Positions 43,258-50,281 of a DNA stretch of 64,000 nt are shown here, in pieces. Under the pieces are notes generated by a model. It did not search any database and was not told the origin of the DNA. It worked only from the letters and a program-made list of their open reading frames with translations. The stretch is taken from contig CBDCWT010000088.1 in NCBI GenBank assembly GCA_965223305.1, positions 1 through 64,000 on the forward strand. Direction: 5' to 3'. This DNA comes from CBDCWT01 sp965223305 (lineage in GTDB: Bacteria > Planctomycetota > Planctomycetia > Pirellulales > Pirellulaceae). The stretch's first letter is position 1, and the number at the start of each line of letters is the position of its first letter. The translations under genes and the position numbers were made by a program.

Positions 43258-45111
43258 ATGCTTGGTGGCAATCGTCAGACGGTACGGGGAACGTCGGAGC
43301 GAAGCTTCCCGGCTGCCAATCTATCTCGCCAGCTGCGCCGAGGACTGATCGCACTAGCTCTCACCGTCTGGTTCTTCGACCCGTGCGAGACCTGGTCGCA
43401 GGAGCCGCCGGCAGGAGCCTCGGTCGGAGGTCAAACAGAGCCGCCTCCGGCGGTCGACCCGGGCCTGGCGGAGAAGCTGCGATCACCCGCCAACACGATG
43501 GAGACTTTTATTACCGCGGTGAACGACGACCGCCTGGAGGAGGCGGCGCTGTGTCTCGACCTAGCAGAAGTCACCATCACGGAGCAAGCGAAACAGCTCA
43601 AATCCCGCGAATACGCCTACCGGTTGAAAGAAGTGATCGACCGGATGGTGCGTGTCGACTATGACGAAGTCACGGCCAGGCAGGATCCCGACTTGTTTCG
43701 TCTGAACTACATTGTCAGCGGCATGGAGGACAAGGACCTGACCGACGCCGGGTTGATACGGATTGGACGTGGCCGCGACGGATTGTGGCGGTTTACGGCG
43801 GAGACTGTGGGTGTCATCGATGAACTCTATGACCGTTGGAGAGAGCGGCCGAAGCAGGAGTTATTGAACACCAGTAGGGCGCGCCGACCGCCCGCAATTT
43901 GGTTGGCAGATCAGTTCCCCAACCATCAACGCACGCGTTTCCTGATCCCAGATTATCAGTGGATTTGCTTGGCGCTACTGATCTTCGTCGGGTTCGCCGC
44001 CGACTTGCTGACGCGCGGAGTTCTGAATGTACTGACGCGCGCCTGGTTCCGGTATCGTGGCGCAGAACTTCCTCCGCAACGTCGTCTGTGGAAGCCGGTA
44101 GGTCTGTTAGTTCAAGCGCTCGTTTGGTATGGCGGAACCACCGCGATCGGTCTGCCTCCGTTTGCTCTGGATGTGGTCTTGATCGGCCTGAAGTTCTTCG
44201 CAGTTGTCGCCGCGGTGTGGACCGGTTTTCACCTGATCGACCTGCTCGCAACGGTGGTAGCCAGGCGAGCACGGCGGACCACGTCGAGATATGATGATCT
44301 ACTGATCCCGCTTATCTCGAAGTCGCTGAAGGCGTTCGTCATCTGCGTCGGCGTGTTGCAATGCGCTCAAGCGTTCGATCTTCCCATCGCCGGGTTGCTC
44401 GGTGGTTTGGGCATCGGTGGAATGGCCATTGCCTTCGCTTCTCAAGACGCCGTCAGCAACTTGTTTGGATCGATCACTGTCCTCTTAGACCGCCCGTTTG
44501 AAGTGGGTGACTGGGTGATCACCGAGGAGATCGAAGGGTCCGTCGAAACGGTCGGATTCCGCAGTACGCGGATCCGCACTTTTTACAACTCGCTGATCAC
44601 TCTTCCGAACAGCCGGCTGACGACAGCGGTCGTCGACAACATGGGACGCCGCAGATTTCGCCGTATCAAGATGATGCTGGGGCTTCAATACGACACGTCA
44701 CCGGAACAGATCGAAGCCTTCTGCGAGGGAGTGCGGGAGTTGATTCGCCGCCATCCGTATACTCGCAAAGACTACTACCACGTCTACTTGCACGACTTCA
44801 ACGCCAGCTCGCTCGATGTGCTGCTGTATTGCTTCGTGGACTGCCCCGATTGGTCGATCGAGTTGCGTGAACGCCACCAGCTGCTGGTCGATATCCTGCA
44901 GCTGGCGGCGGACTTGGGCGTCTCGTTTGCCTTCCCCACCCGCACCGTTCACATGCTCCCCGGAGAGCCCACCGATCCGCGAAGTGTGGCCGGTGATCCA
45001 CGACTTGCTGGAAAGAACTCGGCCAGCCGCATCACACGCGGCAGGCCGCCGGACCCGGCGGGGCCGGTCTTGTTCGAAGGTCCCCATCTGTCGGATGACG
45101 CTGGCGAGTGA
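43258..45111 (+). CDS. MscS-family mechanosensitive ion channel
   Basis: A 617-residue inner membrane channel. Signal peptide or first helix (GLIALALTVWFFDP), then a ~170-residue periplasmic domain (NTMETFITAVNDDRLEEAALCLDL). Transmembrane helices begin near 245. The MscS pore and core follow: AGLLGGLGIGGMAIAFASQDAVSNLFGSI, DRPFEVGDWVI and VGFRSTRIRTFYNSLITLPNS. A cytoplasmic beta/alpha domain follows (YYHVYLHDFNASSLDVLLYCFV). It releases solutes on hypo-osmotic shock; the large periplasmic domain places it among the larger MscK/YnaI-type variants. It begins 21 bases after mnmA. Confidence 0.92.
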   Translation: MLGGNRQTVRGTSERSFPAANLSRQLRRGLIALALTVWFFDPCETWSQEPPAGASVGGQTEPPPAVDPGLAEKLRSPANTMETFITAVNDDRLEEAALCLDLAEVTITEQAKQLKSREYAYRLKEVIDRMVRVDYDEVTARQDPDLFRLNYIVSGMEDKDLTDAGLIRIGRGRDGLWRFTAETVGVIDELYDRWRERPKQELLNTSRARRPPAIWLADQFPNHQRTRFLIPDYQWICLALLIFVGFAADLLTRGVLNVLTRAWFRYRGAELPPQRRLWKPVGLLVQALVWYGGTTAIGLPPFALDVVLIGLKFFAVVAAVWTGFHLIDLLATVVARRARRTTSRYDDLLIPLISKSLKAFVICVGVLQCAQAFDLPIAGLLGGLGIGGMAIAFASQDAVSNLFGSITVLLDRPFEVGDWVITEEIEGSVETVGFRSTRIRTFYNSLITLPNSRLTTAVVDNMGRRRFRRIKMMLGLQYDTSPEQIEAFCEGVRELIRRHPYTRKDYYHVYLHDFNASSLDVLLYCFVDCPDWSIELRERHQLLVDILQLAADLGVSFAFPTRTVHMLPGEPTDPRSVAGDPRLAGKNSASRITRGRPPDPAGPVLFEGPHLSDDAGE

Positions 45112-45161
45112 GTCGAGTATGATTTCAGGCAGTCCGTGCACCCGGAATTGAGGATCTGCTC

Positions 45162-46133
45162 ATGAATATCGGCGAGTTCTTCGTGATTGCCCAAGAGACC
45201 ACTTTGTGGGCGGTCGTAGGAATTGCGTTTGGCCTACTGGCGATCCTGCTGGGCTTTGTTGCCTTCATTGTCGGTGCGACCTACGGCAGCATCTGGTTTC
45301 AGGCCTATATGTCAAAGGCAGATGTACGGATTCTCAGCCTGATCGGGATGGGCTTCCGACAGGTCAGCCCAAGGGTCATCGTGGGAGCCAAGATCAAGGC
45401 TGCCCAGGCGGGACTGGACATTGGTCCGGAGGGGATCAGTACATCTCGACTCGAGGCTCACTACCTGGCGGGCGGCAACGTGATGAATGTGATTCACGCC
45501 ATCATCGCCGCTCACCGCGCGGGCATCGATCTGGATTTTGATCGCGCAGCGGCCATCGATTTGGCTGGTCGTGACGTCCTGGACGCGGTCAGAACCAGCG
45601 TTCATCCCAAGGTCATCGATTGTCCGGATCCGCAACGCAGTGGAAAAACCACGCTCAGCGCGATTGCCAAGAACGGCATCGAGCTCAAAGTGCGCACGAG
45701 AGTCACGGTGCGGACGAATCTCGGCCAGTTGATCGGCGGGGCTACGGAGGACACGGTGATCGCTCGCGTTGGCGAAGGCATCATCACTTCGATCGGGTCC
45801 GCGGACACCCACAAAGACGTTCTAGAGAATCCCGACCGCATCTCACGGGCCGTGCTGCAGCGGGGATTGGACGCGCAAACTGCCTTCGAAATCGTATCGA
45901 TCGACATCGCAGACATCGATGTGGGCGAGAACATCGGAGCTCGCCTGCAGGCCGACCAGGCCGAGGCCGACACCCGCGTCGCGCGGGCTGAAGCCGAGCA
46001 ACGTCGCGCCGAAGCGATCGCCCTGGAACAAGAAATGAAGGCCCGGGTCGCCGAAAATCGTGCGAAACTCGTCTTGGCCGAGGCGGAAGTACCTCAGGCC
46101 ATGGCGGAGACCTTTCGCACCCAGGGTCTCTGA
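45162..46133 (+). CDS. floA: Flotillin-like protein
   Basis: A 323-residue membrane scaffold. It has the FloA layout: an N-terminal hydrophobic region (VVGIAFGLLAILLGFVAFIVGA), then a conserved PHB-like core (GGNVMNVIHAIIAAHRAGIDL, DRAAAIDLAGRDVLDAVRTSV, IAKNGIELKVRTRVTVR, EGIITSIGSADTH, DIADIDVGENIGARLQADQ) and a Glu/Ala-rich coiled coil at the end. FloA organises functional membrane microdomains. GAGG lies upstream of the ATG. It is preceded by the mscS gene (50 bases) and followed by an FGE-like gene, suggesting a membrane-stress operon. Confidence 0.95.
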   Translation: MNIGEFFVIAQETTLWAVVGIAFGLLAILLGFVAFIVGATYGSIWFQAYMSKADVRILSLIGMGFRQVSPRVIVGAKIKAAQAGLDIGPEGISTSRLEAHYLAGGNVMNVIHAIIAAHRAGIDLDFDRAAAIDLAGRDVLDAVRTSVHPKVIDCPDPQRSGKTTLSAIAKNGIELKVRTRVTVRTNLGQLIGGATEDTVIARVGEGIITSIGSADTHKDVLENPDRISRAVLQRGLDAQTAFEIVSIDIADIDVGENIGARLQADQAEADTRVARAEAEQRRAEAIALEQEMKARVAENRAKLVLAEAEVPQAMAETFRTQGL

Positions 46134-46159
46134 CGGTCGCCGCAAACAGCAGAGGCAGG

Positions 46160-46993
46160 TTGCGCAGCGACACGACATATCTACTCGTTCTCGCCATGAC
46201 ATCGACTCCCGCGCTGATCCTGCTCGCCTGGCTGCCGGCGGCCGAACCAAGCGCAGAGCAGCTGGCTCTGCTGCTGCGCTTTCGGCGCGAATTTGTCGCC
46301 ATCTCGCCAGGCAAGGGCCAGTACGGCGCACGTTTTCAAATGGGCTCCGCCGATGGCGACACGCAAGAGCAACCCCAGCACACCGTCGAATTCGATGCGG
46401 ACTTCGAGGTCGCGCGGTACGAGGTCCCCCAGAACCTCTGGGAATCGGTGATGGGCTACAATCCTTCGCGGTGGAAAGGCCCTCGAAATTCGGTCGAGAT
46501 GATCTCCTACGGCGAAGCCAACGACTTCTGTGCCCGGGTCACCAAGGCCTTGCGCGCGGCCCATCTGATTGGCGACAAGCAGGTGGTGCGGCCGCCCACG
46601 GAAGCCGAGTGGGAATATTTCGCCCGCGCCGGCTCGACTACCACCTACTCATTCGGCGATCGGGCCAGCGAGCTGGGCGCCTATGCTTGGTACACCGGCA
46701 ACGCCCGAGGAAACGACCCACCTGTGGGTGCCAAGCAACCAAACGCCTGGCAACTCTACGACGTGCACGGCTACCTCTGGGAGTGGTGCAGCGACCATTG
46801 GCATCCGAACTACGATCAGGCACCCCGCGACGGCCGTTCTTGGCGCCAGGGCGGAGATCCTCAGCGGCGCGTCGTGCGCGGTGGCAGCTGGAAAGACACT
46901 GCCGACCGGCTAACCAGCTCGGCGCGGCGTGGTGTGCACCAGGATCTGCGGGACGACGCGATCGGCTTGCGATGCGTGCTGGCCAGCGAGTAG
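46160..46993 (+). CDS. Formylglycine-generating-enzyme-like (SUMF1/CLec) protein
   Basis: Up to 277 residues. The TTG at 46160 gives the better signal peptide (TTYLLVLAMTSTPALILL); the ATG at 46196 is the alternative. The FGE-sulfatase domain is clear: FQMGSADGDTQEQPQHTVEF, YEVPQNLWESVMGYNPSRWKG, VRPPTEAEWEYFARAGS, NAWQLYDVHGYLWEWCSDHW and RVVRGGSWKDT. The catalytic cysteine pair of true FGE is not seen in the final segment, which reads DDAIGLRCV, so it probably binds a ligand or protein and does not make formylglycine. Exported. Last gene of the mnmA-mscS-floA run, 26 bases after floA. Confidence 0.85.
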   Translation: MRSDTTYLLVLAMTSTPALILLAWLPAAEPSAEQLALLLRFRREFVAISPGKGQYGARFQMGSADGDTQEQPQHTVEFDADFEVARYEVPQNLWESVMGYNPSRWKGPRNSVEMISYGEANDFCARVTKALRAAHLIGDKQVVRPPTEAEWEYFARAGSTTTYSFGDRASELGAYAWYTGNARGNDPPVGAKQPNAWQLYDVHGYLWEWCSDHWHPNYDQAPRDGRSWRQGGDPQRRVVRGGSWKDTADRLTSSARRGVHQDLRDDAIGLRCVLASE

Positions 46994-47000
46994 TTATCGC

Positions 47001-47846
47001 CTAGTTAAATGGGTCATCGAACGGATCTTCATCCGCGGGGGGCGGAGTTGCAGGCGTATCGTCTGCCGGTGGGGGCGAGGCCGGTGTGAACGGATCCTCG
47101 TCCACCGGAGCTGGGCTGGCGTCCTCCGCTGGCGCTGGAGTCGCTGGTGTGTCAAAGGGATCATCTACTACGGGCGTGTCAAAGGGATCGTCCTCCGCTG
47201 GCGGCGCGGCGGGCGATGTTGCAGCCGGACTCTCGCTGGGCGGTGTTGAGGGTTCGGCCGGCACTTCCGCAGGCTTCGGAGGCACGGGACGTGCAACGGC
47301 TTCATCCATGATGAACGGGTCGGTCGGGTCGGCCCCCGGATCGGCCGTCAACGGCGGACGAGCCGCCGGTCTTCTCGGCTCGCGCACGACGTCAGCTTTG
47401 TCACGCTCCATCTGCTCCTCGTAGCGAGCTCTCTGCATCCGCATCGCTTCGATACGAGCAGCCACGCGGGCATCCCGGCGATGCTTTTCGAGCACCATGC
47501 GGCCGCGGCCCTGAATTCGCTGCAATGATCGGCCGACTGGATAGATTCGATCGCGACCACGTACCTCCAACGCAGCTCCTCGACGAAAGTCTTTCTCCGC
47601 TTCGGCTTGATTGCCGATCCGCAAGGAGCATAGTCCACGAAAGTAGAAACAGCGCGGGTCCTTGCTGCCCTGGTCGATCGCTGCGGTCAACGATTGGCGA
47701 GCTTCGGAGAGGCGGTGGGCAAAGTAGTCGTGAACGCCCTGACCGTACAACTCGTCGAGAACGGGCTCCTGAGTCCACGCGAGGGGGCAAAAACATAGTA
47801 CGCAGACGCCGAGAAGTGCCGTCGCAATCGCGCTCTTCTTGTTCAT
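47001..47846 (-). CDS. Secreted TPR-like protein with Pro/Asp-rich DPFDTP tail
   Basis: A 281-residue protein from the ATG at 47846, preceded by GGGAGCG. A longer frame upstream would overlap the divergent gene and lacks a signal peptide. The signal peptide (SAIATALLGVCVLCFCPLAWTQE) is followed by a single TPR-like unit (GQGVHDYFAHRLSEARQSL, CFYFRGLCSLRIGNQAEAEKDF). From ~120 a basic helical stretch (RMQRARYEEQMERDKADVV) leads to a long disordered tail rich in Pro, Ala and Asp with repeated DPF motifs (DPFDTP, DPFT, DPFDDPFN). The tail may bind partners in the periplasm. It ends eight bases from the FGE-like gene, convergent. Confidence 0.75.
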   Translation of the reverse strand: MNKKSAIATALLGVCVLCFCPLAWTQEPVLDELYGQGVHDYFAHRLSEARQSLTAAIDQGSKDPRCFYFRGLCSLRIGNQAEAEKDFRRGAALEVRGRDRIYPVGRSLQRIQGRGRMVLEKHRRDARVAARIEAMRMQRARYEEQMERDKADVVREPRRPAARPPLTADPGADPTDPFIMDEAVARPVPPKPAEVPAEPSTPPSESPAATSPAAPPAEDDPFDTPVVDDPFDTPATPAPAEDASPAPVDEDPFTPASPPPADDTPATPPPADEDPFDDPFN

Positions 47847-47906
47847 CGAAAGACGCTCCCTAAATCGTGCGGAGGAACCCATCCAGATCTCTTGTAGAAG
47901 AGCTTT

Positions 47907-49007
47907 ATGGTAAATTGGGCGATTCAGATTAGCAAGATTGAGCCTGTGCAAACAAAACTGCCGCACTACGATTGGTCGCGTTCCTACGAATGGAACTACG
48001 CGCATCCACCGGCTCCCGTGGAGTGCGAGATCCGCGCGGTCCCCGGCGAGTGGGACTACTGTGGGCTCAAGGTGGGCTCGCCACTGGGTATTCCAGCTGG
48101 ACCGCTTCTCAACGGTGCCTGGTGCCTGTACTACGCCAGCCTCGGCTTTGACGTGCTGACCTACAAAACGGTCCGAAGTCGCAGTCACAAGTGCTACGGA
48201 ATGCCGAATTTACAGCCCGTGGAATGTGGGCCGCTGCGGGCGGCGGGCGGACGCGTTGAGAGCTGCAGCGAGATGCTGGGAAGTTGGGCCGTCTCGTTTG
48301 GTATGCCGTCCAAGAGCCCCGAGATTTGGAGGCCAGACGTCGAGTCAACCCGGAAGCAGCTACCTGCCAGCAAGCTGCTGGCGGTCTCTGTCGTCGGGAC
48401 CGTTCAGCCTGGTTGGGGAATTGGCGAGTTGGCGGATGACTACGGTCGCTGTGCCCGGTGGGCGATGGAAAGCGGAGCGGATGTCGTTGAGACCAACTTC
48501 TCCTGCCCCAACGTCTCGACGCGCGATGGACAGTTGTACCAGCTGTCCGAGGCGGCGCAGTGCGTGGCAGAGCGAGTGCGGGAGAGCATCGGGAGCACCC
48601 CCTATCTGGTCAAGATCGGCCATGTCCCCAGCGACCACGAAGCCGATCGACTGATCGGTGCCCTCGACGGGATCGCGGACGCTGTCGTGATGACCAACAG
48701 CATCGCCGCGACCGTGGCAGGCCAAGGCGGTAAGTTGTTGTTTGCAGGGCAGCCAAGGGGAATCTGTGGTAACGCCATTCTCGCCGCATCGATCGAGCAG
48801 GTAGAGCGGTTCTCGCACCGGATTCGCGCTCGCCGAAGCGACCTACGCATTGTCGGTGTGGGAGGTATTCGGACTGCACGCGACGTGCGTCGGTACTGTG
48901 CTGCCGGCGCCCACGCCATTCAAGTGGCAACCGCTGTCATGTCCCACCCAGAACTGGGGCTGAGCATCCGTGAAGACCTGGCGAGTTCGGCTACAAAAAG
49001 TCCTTAA
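47907..49007 (+). CDS. Dihydroorotate dehydrogenase-like flavoprotein
   Basis: A 366-residue cytoplasmic FMN TIM barrel of the DHODH/PreA type: LGIPAGPLLNGAWCLYYASLGFDVLTYKTVRS, ADVVETNFSCPNVS, PYLVKIGHV and IVGVGGIRTARDVRRYCAAGAHAIQVATAV. The catalytic base region is NFSCPNV with Cys, as in class 1 enzymes. Some landmarks diverge from bona fide PyrD, so the substrate may not be dihydroorotate. The C-terminal nine residues (LASSATKSP) are encoded by a half copy of the CTGGCGAGTTCGGCTAC repeat at 48978-48994, so the natural stop was probably replaced by repeat sequence. Divergent from the DPF-tail gene. Confidence 0.8.
   Translation: MVNWAIQISKIEPVQTKLPHYDWSRSYEWNYAHPPAPVECEIRAVPGEWDYCGLKVGSPLGIPAGPLLNGAWCLYYASLGFDVLTYKTVRSRSHKCYGMPNLQPVECGPLRAAGGRVESCSEMLGSWAVSFGMPSKSPEIWRPDVESTRKQLPASKLLAVSVVGTVQPGWGIGELADDYGRCARWAMESGADVVETNFSCPNVSTRDGQLYQLSEAAQCVAERVRESIGSTPYLVKIGHVPSDHEADRLIGALDGIADAVVMTNSIAATVAGQGGKLLFAGQPRGICGNAILAASIEQVERFSHRIRARRSDLRIVGVGGIRTARDVRRYCAAGAHAIQVATAVMSHPELGLSIREDLASSATKSP
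48978..48994 (+). repeat. Half copy of the CTGGCGAGTTCGGCTAC repeat inside a gene end
   Basis: The 17 bases equal the inner part of the arm at 14305-14328. They encode the C-terminal residues of the DHODH-like protein and are followed 10 bases later by the stop. Confidence 0.75.
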
Positions 49008-49009
49008 CG

Positions 49010-49790
49010 GCGTTGCACTTCTGCGGACATCCACCTCACCCGCCCGCTCGCGGGAGCGTCGGACGCGTAGCGTCCGCGGAGGGCTGCCCGGGAGTTGATC
49101 GCCCCGAGGCATGCCCCCCTCTCCGGCCCTGCGGGCCGACTCTCCCCGAGGGGAGAGTGACGAAACCACGGAAGGGTCGGACGCGATAGCAGTTGTAGGC
49201 CGGAACAAGCGGCAGGAAGGATGGCGGCTTCTGACAAGAAGGTGATGCCGCGCCGTTCCGGCGGCACCAGGTTCGATGCATTCCGTGTTGAGTGCTAACC
49301 GGCGCGTGCCGGAACTGCGCGGCGGGGACATCGTAGGCTGATGGAAGCTTCTTTGCGCCGCTTGTTCCGGCCTACCCCTGCTGCGAACATCCACCTCACC
49401 CGCCCGCTCGGAGGCTGTGCAGCTTCTACACTTCATGAAATCCGCCAAACTCTGGCGAGTTCGGCTACGCTCCAAATCAGCCGCTGGGCGTTAGCCCACG
49501 GTTCCCCCGCGAAGCCGACGCGTAGCGTCCGGGGACGGTTCCCCCTCACCGGCCCTTCGGGCCGACTCTCCCCGAGGGGAGAGTGAAGAAACACGGAAAT
49601 CACGCACTAACTTAGAAGCTGCACGACCTCCTCGGAGGAGGGTCGGACGCGTAGCGTCCGGGGAGGGCTGCCCGGGAGTTGATCGCCCCCGAGGCATGCT
49701 CCCCCTCTCCGGCCCTGCGGGCCGACTCTCCCCGAGGGGCCCCGAGGGGAGAGTGAGAAAGTTAGAAAGCTGCACGAGCTCGCAGAGTGC
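49010..49790. repeat. Repeat island: tandem composite palindromic repeats
   Basis: Nearly 800 bases made of repeat units. CCTCCCGGG-type, CTCTCCGGCCCTGCGGGCC and CTCCCCGAGGGGAG hairpins occur near 49110-49160, again at 49540-49585 and again at 49700-49755, where GGGGCCCCGAGGGG is partly duplicated. TAGGCCGGAACAAGCGGC lies at 49195, its inverse near 49356, and CTGGCGAGTTCGGCTAC plus GGGCGTTAGCCC at 49450-49501. No gene is supported here. Open frames across it on the minus strand are repeat artefacts. Confidence 0.85.
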
Positions 49791-49920
49791 GAAGGGGCCA
49801 GGGTGGGCGAGGGCGCGAAAAAGCCGCTTTTCCGACGAAACCCGTTTTCCACAGCCAAATTTCTGCACCTGGACCCGGAATTTACAACCCGTGGCTCGAA
49901 AATCGCGGCGAAACGCGTGC

Positions 49921-49977
49921 CTTGATCGGGATCAAGTCGCCCGCTTTGTTGCGGGAACGCCCAGCTCTGAATAACAT
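49921..49977 (+). promoter_or_regulatory. Operator-like palindrome and promoter of the pup operon
   Basis: CTTGATC-GG-GATCAAG (49921-49936) is a perfect 7-bp-arm palindrome. Thirteen bases later TTGCGG (49949-49954), a 17-base spacer and TAACAT (49972-49977) form a promoter. The start near 49985 gives a leader of about 130 bases to the pup ATG. The palindrome is placed where an activator or repressor would bind. Confidence 0.5.
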
Positions 49978-50116
49978 AAACAGTAGTAACGCCTGGGCGG
50001 ATTGCGGTCACTCGGTGTTACTTGGCTGACGCCCTAGCGCTGTCTTGCCGGCAGGCGTCCGGGCACCACCGGTTCTACCCCCAAGGAAACGCTAGGAAGA
50101 AGGACCCCGATCGATC

Positions 50117-50281
50117 ATGGCGACAGAAATGACTGCTACTAGCAAGGAATCGACTTCTCACGACACCGTGGAAGAAAAAGTCAGCTCGTTGCGTGCCGTG
50201 CTGGACGCCGTTCGTCACGACAGTAGGCGAGAGGCCGAATCTTATCTAGCCGAGACCAAGGTCCCGCATGGCGGCGAATAA
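50117..50281 (+). CDS. pup: Prokaryotic ubiquitin-like protein (Pup/UBact type)
   Basis: A 54-residue protein. Residues 1-19 are disordered and Ser/Thr-rich (MATEMTATSKESTSHDT). Residues ~20-46 are a predicted amphipathic helix (EKVSSLRAVLDAVRHD, AESYL) matching the coiled-coil-forming region of mycobacterial Pup. The protein ends in PHGGE, and the Gly-Gly-Glu C-terminus is the signature of Pup forms that are ready for ligation without deamidation. Its stop overlaps by 14 bases the start of a PafA/Dop-family gene, the expected partner. It would be attached to lysines of target proteins. It has three lysines itself (10, 21 and 48). AAGGA lies 12 bases before the ATG. Confidence 0.88.
   Translation: MATEMTATSKESTSHDTVEEKVSSLRAVLDAVRHDSRREAESYLAETKVPHGGE

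Noticed and set aside
47847..48188. N-terminal extension of the DPF-tail protein
   Set aside because: It would overlap the divergent DHODH-like gene by almost 300 bases and hide a good signal peptide and ribosome site at 47846.
49500..49868. Minus-strand open frames in the repeat island
   Set aside because: They consist of translated palindromic repeats and share segments with other repeat blocks; no start or family support.
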